This document shows positions 18,018-26,626 of a DNA stretch of 64,000 nt, piece by piece. Each line of letters opens with the position of its first letter. Positions within the stretch are counted from its first letter, which is position 1. The stretch spans positions 23,387-87,386 of the forward strand of contig JAQCBH010000010.1 of the NCBI GenBank assembly GCA_027621365.1. The letters run 5' to 3'. The DNA is from Bacteroidota bacterium. Lineage in GTDB: Bacteria > Bacteroidota > Bacteroidia > NS11-12g > UBA955. The notes beneath the pieces are model-generated. The model did not search any database, had not been told where the DNA came from, and worked only from the letters and a program-made list of their open reading frames with translations. Made by a program: the position numbers and the translations under genes.

Positions 18018-19360
18018 AGAGTTTCGAAGAATCTTTGTTGGCCGTCATGAGCCAGGCTGAAGCCCGAGAGTTGTTGGCGGTCTTGAAAGCCGGGGAAACA
18101 CCCAAAACCATACGCCTCAACACCGCAAAGAAGGCCCAGCTCAACCCCAAGTTCAAACAAGCCGACTTCTTTTCAGACGCCCTTCAACTGAAGTCTGAAC
18201 GGCCTTTGTTCGCACAAGATCCGGCCTGGCACGCCGGCGCCTACTACGTCCAAGAAGCCAACTCCATGTGGGTAGGGCGCTGCGTTCAAGAACATTTGTC
18301 AACCCTTTACGGCGCCGCGGCCGTCCTTGATTTATGCGCCGCACCCGGTGGCAAAAGCACGCACTTGTCATCTGTTTTGCGGCCCGGAGACATCCTGGTA
18401 GCCAATGAAGTCATTGCTTCCCGGGCCGCCATTCTCCACGAAAACGTTAGCAAGTGGGGTTTGGGAAATGCGGTGGTTACACGTGCCGATGCCGAGCGAT
18501 TCGGCGAGGCCGGCCCTCAATTTGACATTATCTGTGTAGATGCCCCTTGCAGCGGGGAAGGCATGTTCCGCAAAAATGAAGAGGCCCACGAGGAGTGGAG
18601 TCCCGAAGCGGTTCAGCTTTGCTCTGCCCGGCAGCAACGCATCGTTCACGACGTATGGCCAGCCCTAAAACCCAGTGGTTTGTTGGTCTATTCCACCTGC
18701 ACCTACAACCGCCACGAAAACGAAGAGAACGTGCTGCGTTTTGAACGAGACTTTGGAGCCAAGCGAGTGATTCCGAACATTCCCGCCGAAGCAGGAAGCT
18801 TGCAATTGGAGGAGGGTATGCATCGCTTTTACCCGGGCCGAACCGCTGGCGAAGGCTTCTTTTTGGCCTTACTTCAAAAACCCGAAGGGGAGTGGATCGC
18901 GGCCAAACCAGGAAAAAAGAAAAAGGATGCGGTTACTCCGGTTTTGGAACAACTGCCCGCTTCAGACTGGGTCTTGACCCAAGCAGGGTCTAGCCTATAT
19001 GCGGTTCGCAACGGGGCTTGGGCTCAGACTTTTTTCCTCTCTCGGTTGCCGGGTTTGCTTCATCCAGGAGTCGAGGTAGGAGATGTGTTCAAAGGAAAGT
19101 GGAAACCCCATCCCGCCATGGCCTTGTTGGCTGATTCTCCAATAGCCAATTGGGTTGACTTAGACGACCAACAAGTGATGACCTATCTGCGCCGCGAATT
19201 TGTGAGTGGCAGCTTTGGTCAAAAGGGACCCGTTGGGGTTCGCTGGAAGGGAATATCAATAGGCACAGCCAATGCCCTGGGGCACGGCCTCAACAACCTC
19301 TGGCCACAGGGGTGGCGATTGAGAAATTCAGAGTTTCAGGCGAAGAGCCTTTTGCTTTAA
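18014..19360 (+). CDS. RsmF/NOL1/NOP2/Sun-type rRNA cytosine-C5 methyltransferase
   Basis: 448 residues from ATG 18014 (ATGA overlap with menC). SAM-binding motif LDLCAAPGGKSTHL near residue 110 and the two catalytic cysteines, DAPCSGEGMFR (motif IV) and YSTCTYNRHENE (motif VI), define an RNA m5C methyltransferase. The C-terminal region (residues 310-448) resembles the RsmF/YebU-type extension that binds RNA. The target, probably 16S rRNA, cannot be fixed from sequence. Its stop codon shares four bases with the stop of the convergent pseudouridine synthase gene. Confidence 0.92.
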   Translation: MKSFEESLLAVMSQAEARELLAVLKAGETPKTIRLNTAKKAQLNPKFKQADFFSDALQLKSERPLFAQDPAWHAGAYYVQEANSMWVGRCVQEHLSTLYGAAAVLDLCAAPGGKSTHLSSVLRPGDILVANEVIASRAAILHENVSKWGLGNAVVTRADAERFGEAGPQFDIICVDAPCSGEGMFRKNEEAHEEWSPEAVQLCSARQQRIVHDVWPALKPSGLLVYSTCTYNRHENEENVLRFERDFGAKRVIPNIPAEAGSLQLEEGMHRFYPGRTAGEGFFLALLQKPEGEWIAAKPGKKKKDAVTPVLEQLPASDWVLTQAGSSLYAVRNGAWAQTFFLSRLPGLLHPGVEVGDVFKGKWKPHPAMALLADSPIANWVDLDDQQVMTYLRREFVSGSFGQKGPVGVRWKGISIGTANALGHGLNNLWPQGWRLRNSEFQAKSLLL

Positions 19361-21126
19361 CCGCGGGTCTGACGCTTCAAACGCTCGATGTAGCGAACCT
19401 CTTTTTCGTTCAAGAAGCGCCACTTGCCACGGCCCAACTTAACCTTGTCAAACTCGCCCATCAGCACGCGATCCAAAGACACCACCTCGTAGCCGAAGTG
19501 TTCGAACATGCGGCGCACGATTCGGTTTCGTCCCGAGTGAATCTCCAATCCTAGAATAGTCTCATCACCCTCTTCGACAAAGCCAATTTGCTCAAAGCTC
19601 ATCGGTCCGTCTTCGAGTTCGATGCCGTTCACCCAATCGAGCATGTGTTCTTTGCTGGGCTTCTTATCCAATTCTACGCGGTAGATTTTTTTGATCTCAA
19701 ACGATGGATGAGTCAAGGCCTGGGCCAATTCACCGTCGTTGGTCAACAACAAAACTCCAGTGGTGTTGCGGTCCAAACGGCCCACGGGGTAGATGCGTTC
19801 GCGGCCTTCGATGTCGAGCAAATCCATGACGGTTTTGCGCTCTTCCGGATCGCTAGTGGTCGTGATGTAGCCCTTGGGCTTGTTCATCAAGATGTAAACA
19901 GGCTTATCAGGGGTAATCTTGCGACCATCGTATTGCACCTTGTCCTTAGGTCCAACTTTGGTGCCCAATTCGGTCACGACTTCGCCGTTGACACGAATCA
20001 AACCTTGCTCGATGAGGGTATCGGCTTCGCGGCGAGAACACAATCCGCTGCTGGCCAAATAGCGGTTCAAGCGAACCACACCACTGATCAGCTCAGAACC
20101 TTTGGCTAACGATTCTTCGTTGCGATCGAAATCGCGGCCTCGGCCTTTGTAGTTATCGGGTCTTTCCCCTCTTGGGTACGCTGCTTTTTTTTTAGGAAAG
20201 GAATCCTTGCGGAAACCTCCTCGAGGACTGTCGTTGTAAGAACGCCCGCGAAACTCGCCTTTGGGGCGGTCGGCATCGCCAAAATTGCGCTTGGGACGGT
20301 CTTCGCCACCTTCAAAACGGCGTGGAGGACGATCACCAAACTCACGGCGAGGAGGCCTATCACCGAAATCGCGGCGTGGGCCACGGTCACCAAAGTCGCG
20401 CTTGGGTCCGCGATCGCCAAACTCTTTGCGGGGAGGACGATCACCGAACTCACGACGAGGGGTTCTATCACCAAAGTCGCGACGAGGCCCGCGATCTTCA
20501 CCAAAATTGCGCTTCGGGCGGTCGCCGAAGTCACGACGAGGCCCGCGATCACCGAAGTCACGTTTGGGTCCACGATCGCCGAATTCTCCGCGTGGAGGAC
20601 GATCACCAAAGTCGCGACGAGGAGGACGATCGCCAAAATCACGACGAGGCCCGCGATCTTCACCGAAGTTGCGCTTGGGGCGGTCACCAAAATCTTTGCG
20701 GGGTCCGCGATCGCCAAATTCACCTCTGGGGGGACGATCACCAAACTCACGACGAGGAGGTCTATCGCCGAATTCACGGCGGGGAGGACGATCGCCAAAA
20801 TCGCGGCGCGGGCCGCGGTCACCGAAGTCACGCTTGGGTCCGCGATCACCGAACTCTCCACGAGGGGGACGATCACCAAATTCACGACGGGGAGGACGGT
20901 CGCCGAACTCTCTACGAGGGGGGCGATCTCCGAAGTCACGGCGTGGGCCACGATCCTCTCCAAAGTTGCGTTTAGGGCCGTCGAAACGACGAGCACCGCT
21001 AGCGTCTCCCGACGGGCGGTTTGAAGCCGGGCTCTCCGACTTGTTGACGACTCTCATGCGGGGTTCCCCGTCTTGTCGTGCTTGGAATTTTTTACCACCC
21101 TTCTGGGGGTTTGAAGAATCAGACAT
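19357..21126 (-). CDS. RsuA/RluB-family rRNA pseudouridine synthase with long Arg-rich repeat extension
   Basis: 589 residues from ATG 21126. Residues about 345-390 form an S4 RNA-binding domain (VRLNRYLASSGLCSRREAD) and the catalytic domain follows, with the Asp in YPVGRLDRNTTGVLLLT near residue 445 and RNRIVRRMFEHFGYEV near the end, as in RluB/RluE-type enzymes that make pseudouridine in 23S rRNA. Before this, residues about 30-290 are some 30 copies of a nine-residue unit such as GDRPPRREF or GDRGPKRDF. Bacteroidetes RluB homologues often have a basic low-complexity N-terminus, and this one is long. A TTG further upstream is inside the -7 promoter element, so it is not the start. Confidence 0.93.
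   Translation of the reverse strand: MSDSSNPQKGGKKFQARQDGEPRMRVVNKSESPASNRPSGDASGARRFDGPKRNFGEDRGPRRDFGDRPPRREFGDRPPRREFGDRPPRGEFGDRGPKRDFGDRGPRRDFGDRPPRREFGDRPPRREFGDRPPRGEFGDRGPRKDFGDRPKRNFGEDRGPRRDFGDRPPRRDFGDRPPRGEFGDRGPKRDFGDRGPRRDFGDRPKRNFGEDRGPRRDFGDRTPRREFGDRPPRKEFGDRGPKRDFGDRGPRRDFGDRPPRREFGDRPPRRFEGGEDRPKRNFGDADRPKGEFRGRSYNDSPRGGFRKDSFPKKKAAYPRGERPDNYKGRGRDFDRNEESLAKGSELISGVVRLNRYLASSGLCSRREADTLIEQGLIRVNGEVVTELGTKVGPKDKVQYDGRKITPDKPVYILMNKPKGYITTTSDPEERKTVMDLLDIEGRERIYPVGRLDRNTTGVLLLTNDGELAQALTHPSFEIKKIYRVELDKKPSKEHMLDWVNGIELEDGPMSFEQIGFVEEGDETILGLEIHSGRNRIVRRMFEHFGYEVVSLDRVLMGEFDKVKLGRGKWRFLNEKEVRYIERLKRQTRG
20290..20990 (-). repeat. 27-bp coding repeats (about 30 copies) in the pseudouridine synthase tail
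   Basis: Tandem 27-bp units encode the consensus G-D-R-P/G-P-R/K-R-E/D-F. Both strands are free of stops across the array because of this composition, producing long but spurious open frames on the plus strand. Copies differ mainly at third codon positions, so the protein repeat appears maintained. Confidence 0.85.
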
Positions 21127-21150
21127 GGCTTGGCCTTGTAAAATGGGCTG

Positions 21151-21158
21151 CAAAGGTA
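21151..21158 (-). promoter_or_regulatory. -7 element for the pseudouridine synthase gene
   Basis: TACCTTTG on the minus strand, 24 bases before the ATG at 21126. Confidence 0.6.
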
Positions 21159-21188
21159 CGGCTTTTATCGCTTCATTGTCTTTTTGGG

Positions 21189-21551
21189 TTAAAACAAAAG
21201 CAGGGCTAGGCGGCCGTCTTCTTCTTCCATTAGACCCAAATCATACCAATACTGGATGCGCCGTCCATTGGAATCGGAACTTTGGTGCGTGTGAAAATCA
21301 AAGACAAAGCCTTGCTGCAATAGAGACATTCGTTGAAGCAGGAGCTTGGGATCTTCTGATTTTTTACTCTGCCAGAGTCGAGCCAAAATCTGGCGGTTTT
21401 TTTTCAGCAAAGCGTTGATTTGGCGCAGGGAACCCAGCTCATCTTGGGCTTTTTGTTGGTGATGCATGCTGCGACAGGCGTCGTCGCAGAACTTTTTATC
21501 GCTGCGGCCGCGCAGCGTTTCTTGGCAAGTCAGACAGGTTTTGGAACTCAT
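21189..21551 (-). CDS. Small zinc-ribbon protein of unknown function
   Basis: 120 residues from the only in-frame ATG (21551). The N-terminus CLTCQETLRGRSDKKFCDDACR has four cysteines in CxxC...CxxxC arrangement, a zinc ribbon of the kind seen in transposase-less DUF-type proteins (ribbon with FCDDxCR). The rest is helical with no known domain. The ATG lies right at the end of the poly-T tract of the gapA terminator hairpin, so expression would depend on read-through from gapA or on a promoter I cannot see. Function unknown. Confidence 0.8.
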   Translation of the reverse strand: MSSKTCLTCQETLRGRSDKKFCDDACRSMHHQQKAQDELGSLRQINALLKKNRQILARLWQSKKSEDPKLLLQRMSLLQQGFVFDFHTHQSSDSNGRRIQYWYDLGLMEEEDGRLALLLF

Positions 21552-21581
21552 AAAAAGAAAACCCCCGCAAAGCAGGGGTTC
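21551..21581 (-). terminator. Rho-independent terminator after gapA
   Basis: On the minus strand AACCCCTGC, loop TTT, GCGGGGGTT, followed by TTCTTTTT: a stable GC stem and T tract 50 bases after the gapA stop. The T tract abuts the ATG of the zinc-ribbon gene. Confidence 0.8.
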
Positions 21582-21632
21582 CCTCAATTCGCCGAAGCGT
21601 TTTATTCGTGTGTGATTTGCAAAAAATGCAAA

Positions 21633-22619
21633 TTAGGCTCCAATGCGGGCGATCAAATCGGCCACGCGGCTAGAGTATCCGGTTTCGTTGTCGTACCAAC
21701 CGACAACCTTAGCCGTGTTGCCAATGACCATGGTCAAGTCAGAGTCGAAAATGCAAGAGTGCTGGTTTCCAACAATGTCAATGCTCACGATGGGATCGGT
21801 GCAATATTCCATGATGCCCTTCAAAGAGCTTTCAGCAGCAGCCTTCATAGCAGCGTTGATCTCAGCGGCGGTAGCGGGCTTCTTCAGGGTTACGGTGAAG
21901 TCTGTTACCGATCCGTCGGGAATGGGAACACGCATGGCGTTTCCGTTCAACTTGCCAGCCAAATGGGGCAACACCAATCCTACCGCCTTGGCAGCACCTG
22001 TGCTGGTGGGAACGATGCTGTAAGCAGCAGCGCGGGCACGGCGCAAGTCCTTGTGGGGAGAATCTTGCAAATTCTGGTCAGAGGTATAAGCGTGAACGGT
22101 GGTCATGAAACCGTGCTCAATGCCGAAGTTCTCGTCCAATACTTTTACCATGGGAGCCAAGCAGTTGGTGGTACAGCTCGCGTTAGACAATACAGTCTCG
22201 GTTCCGTCCAAGATGTTGTCGTTCACACCCAAAACAACGGTTTTGCAATCGCCAGTAGCGGGGGCAGAAATGACCACCTTTTTAGCACCAGCGGTGATGT
22301 GCATAGAGGCTTTGGCGGCATCGGTGAAGAAGCCAGTTGATTCCAAAACGACATCAACACCCAACTCAGCCCAGGGCAAAGCCTCGGGGTTGCGCTCGGC
22401 CAACGCTTTGATTTTCTTGCCGTTGATGATCAAATGATCCTCGTCGCTTTCTACGGTTCCAGGGAACTTGCCGTGTACAGAATCGTACTTGAGCAAGTGG
22501 GCCAAGGTGGCGTTAGAAGTCAAGTCGTTGATGGCAACAACTTCTACTCCGGGTTTGTTGATCAAGAATTTGAAGGCGTGGCGGCCGATTCGGCCGAATC
22601 CGTTGATGGCTACTTTCAT
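21633..22619 (-). CDS. gapA: Glyceraldehyde-3-phosphate dehydrogenase, type I
   Basis: 328 residues. Oxidises glyceraldehyde 3-phosphate to 1,3-bisphosphoglycerate with NAD in glycolysis. NAD-binding motif INGFGRIGR is at residues 5-13, the catalytic Cys149 is in [12 protein letters not shown], followed by [16 protein letters not shown] and the C-terminal [12 protein letters not shown]. The start ATG at 22619 follows a 28-base leader from a TACCTTTG box. Terminator at 21551-21581. Confidence 0.97.
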   Translation of the reverse strand: MKVAINGFGRIGRHAFKFLINKPGVEVVAINDLTSNATLAHLLKYDSVHGKFPGTVESDEDHLIINGKKIKALAERNPEALPWAELGVDVVLESTGFFTDAAKASMHITAGAKKVVISAPATGDCKTVVLGVNDNILDGTETVLSNASCTTNCLAPMVKVLDENFGIEHGFMTTVHAYTSDQNLQDSPHKDLRRARAAAYSIVPTSTGAAKAVGLVLPHLAGKLNGNAMRVPIPDGSVTDFTVTLKKPATAAEINAAMKAAAESSLKGIMEYCTDPIVSIDIVGNQHSCIFDSDLTMVIGNTAKVVGWYDNETGYSSRVADLIARIGA

Positions 22620-22647
22620 ACTACTATGTGCTTGGAATAATCTGGGG

Positions 22648-22655
22648 CAAAGGTA
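22648..22655 (-). promoter_or_regulatory. -7 element for gapA
   Basis: TACCTTTG on the minus strand, 28 bases before the gapA ATG. Confidence 0.65.
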
Positions 22656-22808
22656 GGCATTCCCTTTCGGTTTTATCCGCTTGTCGTACGGCTAAAGGGT
22701 AGGCAGTGAATGAGTTTTGCAGCAGTACTTCCCGCTAAAAACCGAAGGCCAAGGAATTTGACGGAATGTGCTGTGTTCAACTTTTTTTAATAAAACAGAT
22801 AGACTTTT

Positions 22809-23159
22809 ATGCAAGCATTGATGAATTCCGTACGACTGATCGGAAATGTGGGCACGGAACCCGAATTGAGAGAACTTTCCGAAGGCAAGAAAATCGCCAA
22901 GATTCGACTGGCGACCAATGAGCGTGTGCGAACCAAAGAGGGTTTGATCAGCGAAAACACCCAATGGCACAATTTGGTGGCCTGGGATGCGCTGGCTGAC
23001 GTGATGGTGAAGTATGTCGCCAAGGGGTCAAAAGTCGCGGTTGAAGGCCGCTTGAGCCACCAGGTTTACACTGATTCAGAGGGACAGCGCCGCGAGCGCT
23101 CGGAAATCGTGGTCAGCAGTTTTCTAACCATTGACGGCAAAAAGCCGGAAATCGCCTAA
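22809..23159 (+). CDS. ssb: Single-stranded DNA-binding protein, short form without acidic tail
   Basis: 116 residues. An OB fold with MNSVRLIGNVGTEPELRE at the N-terminus, TQWHNLVAWDALADVM and KGSKVAVEGRLSHQVYTDSEG identifies SSB. It ends GKKPEIA directly after the OB fold, so the flexible linker and the acidic DDDLPF-type tip used to recruit partner proteins in canonical SSB are missing. It may be a second, specialised SSB. Divergent from gapA, followed by a strong terminator. Confidence 0.93.
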   Translation: MQALMNSVRLIGNVGTEPELRELSEGKKIAKIRLATNERVRTKEGLISENTQWHNLVAWDALADVMVKYVAKGSKVAVEGRLSHQVYTDSEGQRRERSEIVVSSFLTIDGKKPEIA

Positions 23160-23170
23160 GTCAAAAGACC

Positions 23171-23202
23171 AAGCCCAGGGGGCCTAGCTCCTTGGGCTTT
23201 TG
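23171..23202 (+). terminator. Terminator after ssb
   Basis: AAGCCCAGGGG, spacer, CTCCTTGGGCTT followed by TTG; GC-rich hairpin with short T run just after ssb and just before the -7 box of the next gene. Confidence 0.7.
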
Positions 23203-23204
23203 TC

Positions 23205-23212
23205 TATCTTTG
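23205..23212 (+). promoter_or_regulatory. -7 element for the DUF3822-rsmD-coaD operon
   Basis: TATCTTTG, five bases before the ATG at 23218, immediately after the ssb terminator. Confidence 0.65.
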
Positions 23213-23217
23213 CTCTC

Positions 23218-23952
23218 ATGGCCTCCTTGTGGCAATACCGCGCAACAAACATTCAATCAGCCTCTGACAGGCCTGGTTTGTTGTGCGAACACGAAGGGCA
23301 TTTTCACCACATTCGATTGAGCGAAAGCGGCGAATTGGCCGAACACCACATTGAGTCTGAACGCCCGGAAGGCGATTTCAAAACGGTTTTGTGGCAACCT
23401 GTTTTTGAGTTGTTGCCTAAGCAGTTTGATAAGGCGGGTTTGCTCGAAGGGGCGAACCAAAAGCAGGCGGTAGGAGAATCCATGTCCCTGCATTTTGCGG
23501 GAGAATATGGTGCTCTGCATTTAGCAGGTGGGCTGATTTCGCTGAGCAAGCGCTTGGATCAAAACAGAAGCTGGTCGAACGAAATGGCGCTGCGCCAAGC
23601 CGAGGGCCTGAGTTTTGTTTGGGTTCACGAAAACACGTCCCATGTATTGGTTTATCAAGAAGGAGATCTGCTGCTGGCCAATTCGTACCCGGTGGCCAAC
23701 AACGCCGAAGTTCTGTATTTCGCTTTGGCTCCCTTTCACATGGAAAAGATTCATCCCAGCAAAGTGGCCATCGTCGTTTGGGCCGACGAAAACCGCCAGA
23801 CCATTTTGGAAAATGAAGGCGATCGAATGGGCATTCGTGTCTGTTCGGCTCCACAATCAGCCGTTTATGGCCCGAACAAAAGCGTTCCCTTTTCTCATTT
23901 CTTGGCTCCTCTACTCGAATTGGCCGCATGCGAATTACCGGAGGGGAACTGA
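23218..23952 (+). CDS. DUF3822 family protein
   Basis: 244 residues from ATG 23218. The family is of unknown function and characteristic of Bacteroidota, where it lies directly upstream of rsmD, as here. Internal segments such as LVYQEGDLLLANSYPV and the ILENEGDR/GIRVCS region suggest a two-lobed, actin-like (ASKHA) fold, but I can only state this as a possibility. It overlaps rsmD by 25 bases, so translation is coupled. Confidence 0.82.
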   Translation: MASLWQYRATNIQSASDRPGLLCEHEGHFHHIRLSESGELAEHHIESERPEGDFKTVLWQPVFELLPKQFDKAGLLEGANQKQAVGESMSLHFAGEYGALHLAGGLISLSKRLDQNRSWSNEMALRQAEGLSFVWVHENTSHVLVYQEGDLLLANSYPVANNAEVLYFALAPFHMEKIHPSKVAIVVWADENRQTILENEGDRMGIRVCSAPQSAVYGPNKSVPFSHFLAPLLELAACELPEGN

Positions 23953-24449
23953 GCAGTTTGCGCATACCTACGCGCTTCGCCTCTCATGTGAGGCCTTCGA
24001 CCGACCGGGTGCGGGAATCCTTGTTCAATAGTTTGCAAAACCAAGGCCTCATTGAAGGGGCTCAAGTGTTGGACTTGTTTGCGGGCTCGGGCATTATGTC
24101 GGCCGAGTTTGTTTCTCGCGGCGCCTCTGAGGTGACAGCCCTGGATCGTGATGGCAAGAACATTGCCAACTTGAAAGAGCTAAAAGCCATGCACCCTTTG
24201 TTGAGCGCTTTGTATATAGTCAAAGGAGATGTGTGGAAGTGGAACCCGGAGCAAAGCTTCGATTTGATTTTTGCTGATCCCCCGTACGATATGCCGGGCA
24301 TTCAAAGCTTGCCTGATCGCTTGTTGCCTTATTTGAAACCAGGCGGTAAGTTGTTGATTGAACACAAGCCTCAAGTACAGTTTGCTCAGCCCTATGAGCA
24401 GACCCGAACCTATGGAAGCACGACAATTACTATCTTCGTTCAAGCATGA
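23928..24449 (+). CDS. rsmD: 16S rRNA guanine(966)-N2 methyltransferase
   Basis: 173 residues. Methylates G966 of 16S rRNA in the 30S subunit. N-terminal MRITGG...RPSTDRVRESLFNSL, SAM motif VLDLFAGSGIMSAEF near residue 48 and the N6/N2-type catalytic DPPYDMP near residue 118 are all typical. The ATG 23928 overlaps the DUF3822 gene by 25 bases; its stop overlaps the coaD ATG (ATGA). Confidence 0.95.
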   Translation: MRITGGELSSLRIPTRFASHVRPSTDRVRESLFNSLQNQGLIEGAQVLDLFAGSGIMSAEFVSRGASEVTALDRDGKNIANLKELKAMHPLLSALYIVKGDVWKWNPEQSFDLIFADPPYDMPGIQSLPDRLLPYLKPGGKLLIEHKPQVQFAQPYEQTRTYGSTTITIFVQA

Positions 24450-24907
24450 GCAAGCGCATCGCGGTATTTGCTGGAACTTTTGACCCCATTACCCTGGGCC
24501 ATGTTGATATTGTTCGCAGGGCTTTGGACCTCTTCGACGAAGTGGTGGTAGCCATTGGGGTGAATAGCAACAAAAAGACGCTTTTCAGCACTGAACAGCG
24601 CATGGCTTGGGTCAAAGCCTGCTTTCCCGGTGAGTCTCGCTTGACGGTTGATAGCTACGAGGGCTTGACGGTCGAATTTTGCAAGACCAAAGGAGCCAAG
24701 TTCTTGGTTCGAGGTTTGCGCAACGGGACCGACTTTGATTACGAGGCGCACATTGCCCAACTCAACAAATCGCTTTGGAACGAGGTAGAAACGGTATTCG
24801 TTTTGTCGGCTCCTGAATTGAGCTACATCTCCTCAACCTTGGTGCGCGACGTTATCGCCCATAAGGGTAACTACCGGCAATACTTGCCTGAGGCCGTTCA
24901 GTTTTAA
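24446..24907 (+). CDS. coaD: Phosphopantetheine adenylyltransferase
   Basis: 153 residues. Makes dephospho-CoA from phosphopantetheine and ATP. Nucleotidyltransferase motif AGTFDPITLGHVDIVRRA (the family TxGH-like GHxD site) at residues 9-26, RGLRNGTDFDYEAHIAQLN and the closing SSTLVRDVIAHKGN are conserved. Third gene of the DUF3822-rsmD-coaD operon. Its TAA overlaps the stop of the convergent SDR gene. Confidence 0.97.
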   Translation: MSKRIAVFAGTFDPITLGHVDIVRRALDLFDEVVVAIGVNSNKKTLFSTEQRMAWVKACFPGESRLTVDSYEGLTVEFCKTKGAKFLVRGLRNGTDFDYEAHIAQLNKSLWNEVETVFVLSAPELSYISSTLVRDVIAHKGNYRQYLPEAVQF

Positions 24908-25593
24908 CCGCGCGGTTTCAGGGGACGAATTTCCAAGTTTACGTTGTGGAAATTGTCGGGCGTTTGCAGGGTAAACAGTATTTGAGAAGCCACATCTTCA
25001 GGCATGAGCATGTTGTCATGGGCCTTGATGTTTTCGCTGTGACGGAAGAAGTCGGTCTTGACACTTCCAGGGTATACACAAGTAACCTTCACTCCAAAAT
25101 CACGCACTTCCTTGTACAAGGCGTCGCTGAATCCGCGAACGGCAAACTTGGTGGCGCAATAGGCTGAAACCTGTTGGTAGCCCTCCAAACCGGCGATAGA
25201 GGAAATGTTGATGATGTGGCCAGACCCTTGTTTTTTCATGGAAGGAAGGGCCAGTTTGCACCCGTAGAAAACGCCACTCACGTTTGTGTCGAACAATTGG
25301 TGCCACTGTTCAAGGGAAAGGTCTTCGCAATAGCCAAAGTAACCCAATCCGGCATTGTTGATCAGCACATCAATGTGTCCATGAGCCTCCAAAACTGTGT
25401 TGATGGCCTTCTCCATTTGAGCAAAATCCCGAACATCTGCCATCAAGCAAGTGTATCGCTCGTGTTTGACGCTGCACCCGCTGCGGCACAAGCCGTAAAC
25501 GACGGCACCCGCCTCCAACAAGTGTTTGACACATTCTTCGCCGATGCCTTTGTTGGCACCGGTCACCAGGGCAATTTTATTCTCGAGTTTCAT
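24904..25593 (-). CDS. Short-chain dehydrogenase/reductase
   Basis: 229 residues, classical SDR. TGANKGIGEE (TGxxxGxG) at residues 14-23, NNAGLGYFG near residue 80, catalytic Ser in ISSIAGLEGYQQ and YCATKFAVRGF (YxxxK) near residue 150. The substrate cannot be read. The start overlaps the end of mnmH by 17 bases, so it is translated from the same message. Confidence 0.92.
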   Translation of the reverse strand: MKLENKIALVTGANKGIGEECVKHLLEAGAVVYGLCRSGCSVKHERYTCLMADVRDFAQMEKAINTVLEAHGHIDVLINNAGLGYFGYCEDLSLEQWHQLFDTNVSGVFYGCKLALPSMKKQGSGHIINISSIAGLEGYQQVSAYCATKFAVRGFSDALYKEVRDFGVKVTCVYPGSVKTDFFRHSENIKAHDNMLMPEDVASQILFTLQTPDNFHNVNLEIRPLKPRG

Positions 25594-26614
25594 GGATCTT
25601 TTTCAGTAACGCTTCAATTGAGGCTTCGGTTTGTGACCAGTCGAATTCTTGCGATTCGATGTTGCGCCCCAATCGGCCGTGTTCGTAGGCTTTGTCGTAG
25701 TAGTCGAGCAAGATGAGCATCCAGTCCATCATGCGGTCAGCGGCCAAGGCCTCTTGGGCGGCTTTTTCGTGTTGCGGACCCATTCGGCGCTGCAGGGCGG
25801 CTGTTTTTTCGCTCAATAAGGCCTTGTCGAAGTGGCCGTATTCGTTCAGTAGGCGTTCGGCTCTTTGCTCTCGGCTGACTTCAACAGCCAATACTGGAGC
25901 CTCTGAAAGGGCCTTGTAAAACCCGTTGGGCAGGGCGCATTTGCCGATGTTTCGGCTCTCGTTTTCCACCCAAATGGGCGCCGTACCGTTCAAGCGCTGA
26001 TGCCACCAAAGGCTCAAAGCCAGGGTATTTTCAAACTGCTCGTTGCTGGGCTGTTCCTTCTGGCCCAATCCCCCAAAGGCGCTTCCCTTGTGATGGGCGA
26101 GTCCTTCTAGGTCCAAGGCGGGAATGCCTTGGGCTTGCAGACGGTGCAAGAGTTCTGTTTTTCCTGAGCCTGTATGCCCTCCAAGTACCCTCATCGCCGG
26201 CGGATGCTGCAGTTGTTCCAAAGCCCAGGTTCGGTAAGTTTTGTATCCGCCCGTCAACAAATGAACGGGTTGGTTGTTCCAGGCCAGCAAGGTGGAGGCG
26301 ATGTGAGAGCGCAGGCCACCGCGCCAGCAATGAATCAATACTGGGCGGTTCTTGCTCAAGGACAAAAGCTGATCGAAGTAGCGGTCAAACTCCGGGCCCA
26401 TCAACTGTAGACCCAAACGAACGGCAGCGGTTGAGCCATTCTGTTTGTAGCGTAGTCCGACCTGATGACGGTGATCGTTGTTCAAAACCGGAGCATTGAT
26501 GGCACCAGGCACGTGGGCTTGGGCGTATTCGCCTTCGCTTCGCACATCGATCCATGCGTAGTCACCCGACAGGGCCTCTTCTAAGGAAATGGGTATGGGC
26601 AGGTAACCAGCCAT
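25577..26614 (-). CDS. mnmH: tRNA 2-selenouridine synthase
   Basis: 345 residues. Replaces the sulfur of 2-thiouridine at the tRNA wobble position with selenium via a geranylated intermediate. The N-terminal rhodanese domain has catalytic Cys96 in HCWRGGLRS, and the C-terminal P-loop is GGHTGSGKT at about 145-153. Both signatures of MnmH/YbbB are intact. A selenophosphate source (SelD) is needed and is not in the window. A one-mismatch -7 box (TAACTTAG at 26619-26626) lies four bases before the ATG. Confidence 0.94.
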   Translation of the reverse strand: MAGYLPIPISLEEALSGDYAWIDVRSEGEYAQAHVPGAINAPVLNNDHRHQVGLRYKQNGSTAAVRLGLQLMGPEFDRYFDQLLSLSKNRPVLIHCWRGGLRSHIASTLLAWNNQPVHLLTGGYKTYRTWALEQLQHPPAMRVLGGHTGSGKTELLHRLQAQGIPALDLEGLAHHKGSAFGGLGQKEQPSNEQFENTLALSLWWHQRLNGTAPIWVENESRNIGKCALPNGFYKALSEAPVLAVEVSREQRAERLLNEYGHFDKALLSEKTAALQRRMGPQHEKAAQEALAADRMMDWMLILLDYYDKAYEHGRLGRNIESQEFDWSQTEASIEALLKKIHETRE

Positions 26615-26618
26615 GGGG

Positions 26619-26626
26619 CTAAGTTA
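26619..26626 (-). promoter_or_regulatory. Possible -7 element for mnmH
   Basis: TAACTTAG, one mismatch to TAnnTTTG, four bases from the ATG at 26614. Confidence 0.4.

Noticed and set aside
20290..20990. Possible CRISPR array because of regular repeats
   Set aside because: Repeats are in-frame with a gene, 27 bp without unique spacers, and there are no cas genes.
20261..21418. Long plus-strand open frame of 385 codons opposite the pseudouridine synthase
   Set aside because: It is a by-product of the 27-bp GC-rich repeats; composition is Arg/Ser/Pro low complexity with no domain, and the minus-strand gene has an enzyme domain.
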